DNA of 33,855 nucleotides, from NCBI GenBank assembly GCA_003024175.1, contig MDYQ01000360.1, forward strand, positions 1 to 33,855, given 5' to 3'. The notes under the pieces are model-generated. The model searched no databases and was not told where the DNA came from. It worked only from the letters and a program-made list of their open reading frames with translations. Each line of letters opens with the position of its first letter. Position 1 is the stretch's first letter. Made by a program: the position numbers and the translations under genes. Source of the DNA: Planoprotostelium fungivorum (Eukaryota > Evosea > Variosea > Cavosteliida > Cavosteliaceae). Shown here piece by piece: positions 1 to 6,975 of this stretch.

Positions 1-1100
1 TTGCCAACACCACAGTCTTCTACGTATCCCTTATCTCCAAGGTGAGATCGTCCCATCGATGAGTCATTGACCTCCACGCAGGTGGCCTTCGATCCCATCA
101 CCTTCAAGTGGAACATCCACCGTCACAGCTTCTCCATATTAGCTCAGCCGATCCGATCTGGCCATCCAGACCAAGACGTTCAGTGCTAAGGATATTGGAC
201 ATTTCGGTGCCAATTTATACTCGCACCAGCCAAGATCAACTCCCTCACTCCTGTACAAGTCTGCTTCAAGTACAACTACACTGGATACTCTTACAACGTT
301 ACCAACTGCCCTTCTAACGTTCCCACTCCTCACCCCAACACCGAGGTGAATTTTCGTGGAAATGTAGTTCACCCATTCACCTACTCAGGTCGATTACGCT
401 CCCTCAACTGTGTCTTCCAACTCTTACTTTGGTATGTACAACGCTATGTCTGGTGATGGCTTGTGGTCCGCTGGTAGCTCTTTCGTTCTCGACAAGGTGT
501 ACATCTACTCTGACGCCAACAAAGCTAGTCCCCAAGTCATCAACGTCGTAGGCACTGCCAATGGCAGATTTGGTGGCTCGCCCGCGTTGTCTCAGAAGGG
601 AAACATCCTCGTAGGTGGGTGTCACTCATGTCACCGGGACTCTTTCCAGTTGGAGCTCCCCTGCAGGGTACTTCTTACGATGGAAGAGCTTACATTTTCT
701 CTCGAAGTGGTCCCTCTCAGAACTACACCCTGCTCACCTCTCTAACAGCGACGCCGGTGCCAGCAAGAGTGAGCTTGAACACTGTGACATTCTTCTCATC
801 TTTCTTCTCTCTCGTGTCTACTTCTACACCGCCGCCAGCTCTTGGGCCCTCCAAAAGACTCTGACGTACAACAACATCACCTTTGGATATTCCCCTCGCC
901 GTGAACCACGACGGTTCCGCAATGGTTGCCGGAGGTGATGTCACATTCTCTTCTTCTCTCGATTTCAGCTTTCCGATGAGCTCCCATTGCTCGTCGCTGA
1001 GAACCTTCCGCGGTGCAGCAGACGGTGGCGAGGGAGATCGATCCACAGCGACTATCCCACAGTTATCAGAGACGACATTCAACGTGAAGGTGTGACCATC
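1..1100 (+). pseudogene. FG-GAP repeat (integrin-alpha-like propeller) extracellular protein, fragment with frame breaks
   Basis: The gene enters from the left edge. Translated pieces include GNILVVGAPLQGTSYDGRAY (joined across a 35-nt intron near 615), RVYFYTAASSWALQKTLT near 818-865 and LAVNHDGSAMVAGG near 892-933. These fit FG-GAP blades with GxxLVVGAP cores, the fold of integrin alpha heads and of many secreted protist proteins. Upstream, 236-350 encodes a Cys- and Asn-rich stretch (KYNYTGYSYNVTNC) like an ectodomain. One frame cannot be followed: shifts are needed near 225, near 745, and at 889-893, where one extra C separates the FGYS and LAVNHDG halves of one blade. After about 940 no blade is recognisable, and at 1157 the sequence joins a duplicated segment of another gene. 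Either the gene is decayed or this end of the assembly carries indel errors. The FG-GAP assignment is fairly secure; gene integrity is not. Confidence 0.6.
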
Positions 1101-1156
1101 ACCATGAAAGGAGATTTGAAGATAGTAAGTTTCTGTGTGGAAACAAAGGTCCCATA

Positions 1157-1572
1157 GTATCATCATCAAGGGAGCAGAAGCCATCCCCGTCGAGGAAAGT
1201 ACTCGTCCAGAATCATCTCTGACACTCTAACAGAAAGACAACGCCACGACAGAGATCACATCCACAAAGTTCAACCCCATGGACATCTTACTGAAACAAG
1301 CGATCGACAGCGGATCCCTCGATCCAATGGTTCTCAATGGCCTATTAGATAACGTTCACCTCTCAAACTTCGCGATGAAGGCGAAAGAAGAGGCCAAGAG
1401 AGACACAACGGACAACCGAGGAACGATACCGACTCCCCTCTCTTCGTTGACGAGTCAAATCGAAGCCAAGGTAAAGAGCATCGTGGATGATAGTGTGAGG
1501 GAGATGGAGAAGAGGTAGACAGAGCACATCGATAGACGCTTCGATCAATTGATTAAAGAATTGAAAGGTTGA
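1157..1572 (+). pseudogene. Truncated upstream copy of gene X (premature TAG)
   Basis: This is a near-identical copy of the 3' part of gene X at 2347-2762, at a constant offset of 1190. Both copies begin their shared reading frame at MDILLKQAIDSG. In this copy TTG has become TAG at 1516-1518. That removes the last 18 residues (LTEHIDRRFDQLIKELKG), which stay open in the other copy. Two other differences are Ser for Ala and Phe for Leu. Its left end abuts the unrelated FG-GAP region, so its 5' exons are missing. It is best read as a broken duplicate or an assembly duplicate. Confidence 0.7.
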
Positions 1573-1852
1573 TGATTCTGTCAAATGGAATCAGTGAGAT
1601 GTGAAGATGTTCAATGACAGAACGTTCAAACACGATTGAACTATTGTTCATTTCTTTCTCGATTCATAGTCTTTGTTGATGATGTCTTCCATCATCTGTG
1701 AAACTCTTTTCTCCTCAGCATTGGTGATCTTCGGTTGGTTTCCTGCTTTATATGCGGCCAATCGTTTGTTCCATATACGGATCTATCATAGGTTACACCA
1801 CAAAGGATAGAATGCAACGATCACATAGTTCCTCTGATACCACACTTCTTGA
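1157..1852. repeat. Tandem duplication unit A (gene X 3' end plus gene Y)
   Basis: The unit matches 2347-3023 closely. Copy A carries an extra 18 or so bases near 1625-1643. Homology stops abruptly at 1852, after a shared cacttcttga, where copy A continues into the rest of gene Y and copy B continues into an unrelated acidic coding region. A third, 154-bp piece (1679-1832) recurs between the two N positions at 2173-2326 and at 2850-3003. Confidence 0.85.
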
Positions 1853-1917
1853 CAGTATATCCCACCCAGGATGGATATAGCGGCGATGACAGACACGTAG
1901 TGGGAGTATATAGGCAT
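1648..1917 (-). CDS. Small single-span membrane protein (gene Y, copy 1), unknown
   Basis: The minus-strand reading is MPIYSHYVSVIAAISILGG, then a splice, then IRIWNKRLAAYKAGNQPK and a charged tail ending NKDYESRKK before TGA. A 42-nt intron (1783-1824, GTGATC to GATAG) joins the two exons in frame and gives 75 aa. Residues about 8-23 form one hydrophobic span. The rest is basic and helical, a layout common in small mitochondrial inner-membrane subunits, though I recognise no family. Its 3' end converges on gene X copy A. Its start faces the start of the other X copy at 2043, suggesting a shared promoter. The upstream frame stays open to 2055, so an earlier start is possible. Confidence 0.6.
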
Positions 1918-2042
1918 AGAAGGGTGAGGGTGATGTGTCGGTTGTTCCGTTGGCGCTTCCACATTGTAGATGATCGGTGAGTTGGTGTAGAAATATTCAG
2001 ATTTTATTGGTAGCATCGGAGGGGATCGGCAGACCGACGAGC

Positions 2043-2762
2043 ATGGCAGAAACAATGAACGGAGAGCCGGAGCTCCTCAAATGTCGAGATACCAACCTCC
2101 AAGTCCTGAACATCTTAACTCAGATTAGCTCGGCAAAGAAAGAAGAGGATGTGACCGAGTTTGTGACAAACNATGATGTCTTCCATCATCTGTGAAACTC
2201 TTTTCTCCTCAGCATTGGTGATCTTCGGTTGGTTTCCTGCTTTATATGCGGCCAATCGTTTGTTCCATATACGGATCTATCATAGGTTACACCACAAAGG
2301 ATAGAATGCAACGATCACATAGTTCCNGGTCGAGTCACTCTCCACCGTATCATCATCAAGCGAGCAGAAGCCATCCCCGTCGAGGAAAGTACTCGTCCAG
2401 AATCATCTCTGACACTCTAACAGAAAGACAACGCCACGACAGAGATCACATCCACAAAGTTCAACCCCATGGACATCTTACTGAAACAAGCGATCGACAG
2501 CGGAGCCCTCGATCCAATGGTTCTCAATGGCCTATTAGATAACGTTCACCTCTCAAACTTGGCGATGAAGGCGAAAGAAGAGGCCAAGAGAGACACAACG
2601 GACAACCGAGGAACGATACCGACTCCCCTCTCTTCGTTGACGAGTCAAATCGAAGCCAAGGTAAAGAGCATCGTGGATGATAGTGTGAGGGAGATGGAGA
2701 AGAGGTTGACAGAGCACATCGATAGACGCTTCGATCAATTGATTAAAGAATTGAAAGGTTGA
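2043..2762 (+). CDS. Gene X, unknown helical protein, interrupted by two assembly gaps
   Basis: The ATG at 2043 opens MAETMNGEPELLKCRDTN and continues to the single N at 2172. After the second N at 2327 the coding sense resumes (RVTLHRIIIKRAEAIPVEES). A likely intron ends in ctctaacag at 2423, and the final exon runs MDILLKQAIDSGALDP to LIKELKG and TGA at 2760-2762. The C-terminal half is charged and helical (EAKVKSIVDDSVREMEKRL), compatible with a coiled coil. No family is recognised. The 154 bases between the Ns belong to gene Y and are not a sensible part of this gene, so the middle of X is missing here. Confidence 0.5.
2172..2172. other. Single-N assembly gap
   Basis: A lone N interrupts gene X just before a 154-base segment that repeats 1679-1832. 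This marks an unresolved join, not a true base. Confidence 0.9.
2173..2326 (-). pseudogene. Gene Y fragment, copy 2, between two N positions
   Basis: By eye this segment matches 1679-1832 and 2850-3003 base for base. It carries the end of gene Y's first exon, its whole 42-nt intron and most of exon 2. It lacks both the start and the last codons. Being bounded exactly by single Ns, it may be misplaced assembly filler. Confidence 0.75.
2327..2327. other. Single-N assembly gap
   Basis: A second lone N closes the 154-base repeated segment. To its right gene X coding resumes with GGTCGAGTCACTCTCC. Confidence 0.9.
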
Positions 2763-3023
2763 TGATTCTGTTAAATGGAATCAGTGAGATGTGAAGGTGT
2801 TCAGTGACAGAACGTTGTTCATTTCTTTCTCGATTCATAGTCTTTGTTGATGATGTCTTCCATCATCTGTGAAACTCTTTTCTCCTCAGCATTGGTGATC
2901 TTCGGTTGGTTTCCTGCTTTATATGCGGCCAATCGTTTGTTCCATATACGGATCTATCATAGGTTACACCACAAAGGATAGAATGCAACGATCACATAGT
3001 TCCTCTGATACCACACTTCTTGA
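2347..3023. repeat. Tandem duplication unit B
   Basis: Second copy of the X-3'/Y unit at 1157-1852. The X part is open to its natural stop. The Y part lacks the 5' coding end because homology stops at 3023. Confidence 0.85.
2819..3023 (-). pseudogene. Gene Y copy 3, 5'-truncated
   Basis: It contains the C-terminal exon (stop at 2819-2821), the 42-nt intron and the QEVWYQRNY end of exon 1. It then breaks at 3023 into an acidic coding sequence on the opposite strand. The membrane span and the start codon are absent, so it cannot make the 75-aa protein. Confidence 0.65.
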
Positions 3024-3856
3024 TAGAGGAGGAAACCGAGCCTGAAGAAGAGAAAGAGGACGAGGAGGACACTCCCACAGATGAAGACGTCGGCTCTTCA
3101 GGTTCTGTCCCACCCGAGGAGAGTGGGGTATCATCAACTCGAACAGCAATGTGGACTGTTCACTAAGAAACGAGGAGTCCGAAGCACTCATATACCACCA
3201 GTGCCGATGGAGAGGTGGTGAACATCTCATCTCATCATCCAAGTTACATCTCACTATTGGGTTTGAACAGATCTGCGCTGATCACCAATTCTGCAGAATT
3301 GAAGAAGATGAGGGAGAGTATCACGCTCTTGTGGAAGAGAGCTGTGAGAGCTGTCTTTGACTGATTGTTCTATGCCTGGAGACAAACTGATTGGAGGTAC
3401 TGGGTGAGGCATGTCATCTTCACCATCTGATCACCCACAGGTGCGACGAACTTATCTTTGAAGCAGATCGTCCCCAGACAATTCAGAGACTATTGGCCAT
3501 TCACAACCACACCATCGTCCATGTACCACCTAAACCCAACTGCAGGCATTAGGGCCTTATCTTCCTCACTATTATATTTGAAGAGTGAGTATAGCTCCAC
3601 TCCTTCGTCATCACTTGCACATCATCGACAGGTGATCATCACGATGAACTCTGGCAATTTTGCAATTTCATACGTGGCGAAGGATCAGAGCGTTCTCCAC
3701 ACGCTGATCAAAGTCGAACCCGGACGAGGGTATCGACTGGCTGACACGGGCCCGGACGCGTGTTTCCCCACCGTCAAAGACGTCGTTCAATCCTGTGGTG
3801 AAGAGATCGACGCGCGAGTGGATGAGCTCATCGCGAGGCTGTTCGACCTCCGATAG
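3024..3856 (+). CDS. Acidic-linker protein with SH2-like C-terminus (gene model tentative)
   Basis: From the duplication breakpoint the + strand reads a very acidic stretch (EEETEPEEEKEDEEDTPTDE) and then PPEESG. Two introns (3128-3167, 40 nt, and 3215-3270, 56 nt) remove an in-frame TAA and lead to SALITNSAELKKMRESITLL. A TGA follows at 3362, unless further splicing skips it. Past it, 3632-3856 after a 47-nt intron (3585-3631) encodes SGNFAISYVAKDQSVLHTLI, then KVEPGRGYRL and FPTVKDVVQSC. This resembles SH2 strands C and D, including the conserved His, followed by the FPTLxDLV helix. The protein ends LFDLR-TAG. The N-terminal half of the domain, including the phosphotyrosine-binding Arg, was not found. 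The model may merge two genes. SH2-like part about 0.5; exon chain about 0.3. Confidence 0.4.
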
Positions 3857-3887
3857 AGAGATTGGACTCTTTCGCCCTGTACTGAAG

Positions 3888-3893
3888 AATAAA
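3888..3893 (+). terminator. AATAAA polyadenylation signal of the SH2-like gene
   Basis: AATAAA lies 32 nt after the TAG at 3854-3856. It is only about 17 nt from the signal of the convergent uL13m gene, so the two 3' ends nearly touch. Confidence 0.6.
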
Positions 3894-3909
3894 AAGGATC
3901 AAAAATCCA

Positions 3910-3915
3910 TTTATT
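3910..3915 (-). terminator. AATAAA overlapping the uL13m stop codon
   Basis: On the minus strand the end reads CTG AAG AAA TAA ATGG. The TAA stop lies inside AATAAA, leaving almost no 3' UTR before the signal. Confidence 0.55.
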
Positions 3916-4924
3916 TCTTCAGGGCTGCCTTCTGGACCTTTTCGGGCAGGAGAGAGAAGATGGTGGGGAGAGGCTTTCTCTTCTTCACGACTCTGTCCTT
4001 GAATGGTGTCTCCAGCTTGGGCTCTCTCAATCGTGTCACAAACTTGTATTTTCCCTTTCCTTCCGTTCGTGTGGGAATGATTTCGGATACTCCGTCTGCA
4101 TCGACCTATCGAAGTCAATCTACTGTCTTAACGTGTTCATGATGATGTGATGTGTGATGTGATGATGTGATGTGTGATGATGTGATGTGGTGGTTGATCT
4201 GTGTATAGATAGAGCGAGTGTGTTGACTCACCACAGTCTTAAGGTACCAACCAGCATGGACGGCAGGATCGAAGAGAGGTTCTCTGAAAGAAGCTCGAAA
4301 GAAGGCGTCGCTGATGTGCTTCATCTGAGGTGTCTGTTGCACCAATCTCTCGTGCTCATTGTCTTGCCCAGCGAGGACCAACTTGAGTCTGGCCATTCTC
4401 ACGTCTCTCAGCTGTTCTTCATCAGGATCATCTTGTCAAATGGTCTCTCACATTGTTACGGGGAAGCATACCACGGACAGCATGACTGATGATACGATCT
4501 GGATAGTTGGCTTTCCATACGGCCACGGGTATTTCCTTCAAACATCAACATCGAACGGCCGTGAAGAGAGGAGATCACTCACTTTCCTTCCTCCAGGGTG
4601 ACCGGAGTGTTTTACATATCTCTTCTGCATCCATTTCTTACCGGTCATAATTGCCTTATCGGCGTTGATGACTACTACAAAATCTCCAACATCGGCTCCA
4701 AGTCCTTGTCTGATGGGCTTGTGCTTGCCTTGCAGGATGTGGGATATCTCATTGGCCAATCGACCAACAACTTTACCCGTAGCATCTACTTGATGCCAAG
4801 TCTGATGTATGATTACTATCGAGAATCACAGAGGAAAACTCACTCTGTCGTAATTAACATATTTTGGAAGGGTGTAAGGTTTGGCGGCGATCTTAGTGGC
4901 CCTCACTAGTCTTTGGTGAGACAT
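3911..4924 (-). CDS. MRPL13: Mitochondrial large-subunit ribosomal protein uL13m (RplM family)
   Basis: Five exons read from ATG at 4924. The first gives a basic, targeting-like MSHQRLVRATKIAAKPYTLP. Then come TWHQVDATGKVVGRLANEI, LQGKHKP, GDFVVVINADKAIMTGKKW, YVKHSGHPGGRK and YAVRGMLPRN. These are hallmark uL13 motifs (VDATGKxxGRLA, NADKxxxTGxK, HxGxxGG, GMLP), and the mitochondrial or bacterial form fits better than cytosolic L13a. Introns are 42, 44 and 40 nt plus one of 126 nt (4106-4231) holding a microsatellite. After the RplM core the protein runs on for roughly 85 residues, ending PEKVQKAALKK, giving about 250 aa in all. It would sit on the solvent side of the mitoribosome large subunit and bind 23S-type rRNA early in assembly. 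It is divergent from RPN6, 137 bp away. Confidence 0.9.
4138..4197. repeat. GATGTGATGTGTGATG microsatellite inside a uL13m intron
   Basis: Degenerate tandem repeats of gatgtgatgtgtgatg-type units fill most of the 126-nt last intron of uL13m. That explains why this intron is about three times the local average. Length polymorphism is likely. Confidence 0.8.
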
Positions 4925-5061
4925 GATTGGATGATCAAGGACATTAGAGATGCGCCTCGTGGTTGGGTGTAGATGGTTACAATCTTTTTTAAATTCTGTC
5001 AGGATGACGTCACAAACGGTGTCCTTGCCTCACTGATCATCAATTTGCAAAGGCAACAAAC
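4925..5061. promoter_or_regulatory. Divergent promoter between uL13m and RPN6
   Basis: Only 137 bp separate the two start codons, so transcription of both must start here. The sequence includes a T-rich run near 4985-4995 and the palindrome TGACGTCA at 5004-5011, the CRE/ATF site consensus. No convincing TATA box is visible. Confidence 0.5.
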
Positions 5062-6699
5062 ATGAGCGAAGGATTTCTGAGAGATAGAGACGAGAGCTCT
5101 ACGCTGACCAGTGAAACAGCGAAGAAGTTACACAGCCAAGTGGAGGGAGTCACCACTCTCGACGCATCTTCTGAGAAGACTTTACAGAGTGTCATCTTCT
5201 TCGGTAGGTGATCGACACAGACATTATCTCACGATACTGCAGCTGGTGAACAGAGTGAAGATGTCAACAAAGTAAAGGAACAGGCTATATATAAGTTGGG
5301 AAGACTCTATGGAAGTTCTGGGTGAAGATTCGTTCTACATTCATCAAATGATTTTCTGCACACGCTGACGTGTTGATAGAAGGACGACTGAATTGATAAA
5401 GTTATCGAAGGATGTTAGGCCGTTCTTCGACTCCATTTCAAAGGCTAAGACGGCCAAGATCGGTGAGTCATGTGAGATCTCCCATTCTGACGTCCCATCC
5501 AGTCCGTTCACTCATCGACATCTTGGCCGAAACGAAGAGCACGGGAGGAAAGGGTCTCGAGAAGAACTTCTTAGACACACAAGTCCAACTCTGTGAGGAG
5601 AGCATACAATGGGCACGCGATACCAAGAGGAATTTCCTCCGTCAGAGGATCGAGACCCGTCTCGCCGCCCTCTACATCGAAGCCCAGAAGTACCAGCTGG
5701 CTGGAGATCTCATCACCAACTTGGTCCGCGAGGTCAAGAGATTAGATGACAAACTTCTTCTCGTAGAGATCCAGCTGCTCGAGTCGAGATTGCATCATGC
5801 TCTGAAGAACATCGCCAAGGCCAAAGCTTCTCTCACGGCGGCGAGAACCAGCGCGAACGCCATCTACTGTCCACCCATCCTGCAGACGCAGCTCGATCAT
5901 CAGTCGGGCATCTTGCATGCGGAGGAGAACGACTACAAGACGGCCTACTCTTACTTCTTTGAGAGCTTCGAAGGATTCAACTCTCTCGATGATGCAAGGG
6001 CCGTCATCTCTCTGAAATACATGCTTCTGTCTAAGATCATGGTCGGCAGCGTGAGTCATCACATCTCACATCGCAACACGAGTAATGAAGATGAACAGCC
6101 GGACGATGTGCAGTCGATCATCAGCGGTAAGATGGCTCTCAAGTACGCTGGAGTCGACATCGAAGCCATGAAGGCAGTGGCCAAAGCTCACAGCAACCGA
6201 TCCCTTCAGGAATTTGAAGTCGCAAAGACAAACTTTAGAGCGGGTGAGATGAAACAAAACGAGAGGAGACTGAAAGAAGCAGAGCTGACGAACGACCCTA
6301 TCATAGACAAGCACCTGACAGACCTGTACGACACCCTCTTGGAGCAGAATCTCGTTCGCATATTGGAGCCCTTCTCCGTTGTAGAGATTGCACACGTGGC
6401 CCAGGTCATTCAACTGCCCTTGTCCATCGTGGAGAGAAAGTGAGTTTCTTATCACGGCCCATTCTCAATGTCGCAGGCTGTCTCAGATGATTCTCGATAA
6501 GCAGTTCTCTGGTATCCTTGATCAAGGTCTGGGGCAGTTGATCATCTATGAAGAATCTCAAGAGGATGTGAGTAAGAGAGAGAGGAGGAGAGACTGATGA
6601 GTGCAGATGACGTACACCAATGCATTGGGAACCATTTCGAACATGAGCAAGGTGGTGGATTCGTTGTACGAGAAGACCAACAAGCTGTACGTGGCTTGA
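5062..6699 (+). CDS. PSMD11: 26S proteasome regulatory lid subunit RPN6 (PSMD11)
   Basis: Eight exons from ATG at 5062 to TGA at 6697-6699. Introns are 5204-5242, 5322-5379, 5463-5502, 6051-6098, 6244-6282, 6440-6476 and 6568-6606; phases close exactly to 445 aa (human PSMD11 is 422). Diagnostic stretches match RPN6 and not RPN5: LRQRIETRLAALY, LLLVEIQLLESRLHHAL, ANAIYCPPILQTQLDHQSGI, KTAYSYFFESFEGF, SLKYMLLSKIM and, at the end, SQMILDKQFSGILDQGLG and ISNMSKVVDSLYEK. The N-terminal helical repeats are followed by a PCI winged-helix domain near residues 290-400 and a C-terminal helix for the lid bundle. RPN6 clamps the lid to the base and core particle of the 26S proteasome. The 48- and 39-nt introns at 6051 and 6244 are multiples of three without stops, but family alignment shows they are removed. 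Confidence 0.95.
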
Positions 6700-6701
6700 A
6701 C

Positions 6702-6707
6702 AATAAA
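6702..6707 (+). terminator. AATAAA polyadenylation signal of RPN6
   Basis: AATAAA begins two bases after the RPN6 TGA, so the 3' UTR must be very short. Confidence 0.6.
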
Positions 6708-6975
6708 AATCAATTGTCCAATGTTGTTGATAACTTATGGATATCGATGGTAAGATGTAGACACTGTTCGTCCAAGCGAAGAATCATGAATGCTGATTGT
6801 AGAGATGAGTAGAAATGAAAGAAATGGAACACAGAGTCAGGGACAGGTCTTGTCTGTCTATGCTGATTAATATACGCTCTTCTGCATCAAAAGATGACAG
6901 AACTCTTTCGTCAATACCTGTATAGTTGTAGTGTGAGATTTACGTAATTGAAAATCAACATCACCTGGAACACAG

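Noticed and set aside
723-1184. 153-codon open frame on the minus strand
   Set aside because: It lies opposite recognisable FG-GAP blades and starts inside the duplicated X segment; it is best explained as a shadow frame.
1516-3364. Stop-codon reassignment, suggested by in-frame TAG, TAA and TGA in the left region
   Set aside because: The large intact genes all use TAA, TGA or TAG as ordinary stops. The odd cases are explained by a broken copy, introns or sequence errors.
3911-4924. Cytosolic ribosomal protein L13a
   Set aside because: The VDATGK, GKHKP and GMLP motifs and spacing match the bacterial/mitochondrial form; the C-terminus does not resemble L13a.
5412-6443. Single 343-codon open frame taken as the whole RPN6 gene
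   Set aside because: It reads through two in-frame introns (6051-6098, 6244-6282) and misses the 5' and 3' exons required by the family.
5062-6699. RPN5 (PSMD12) as identity of the PCI lid subunit
   Set aside because: NAIYCPP, YSYFFESFEGF and NMSKVVDSLY motifs belong to RPN6/PSMD11.
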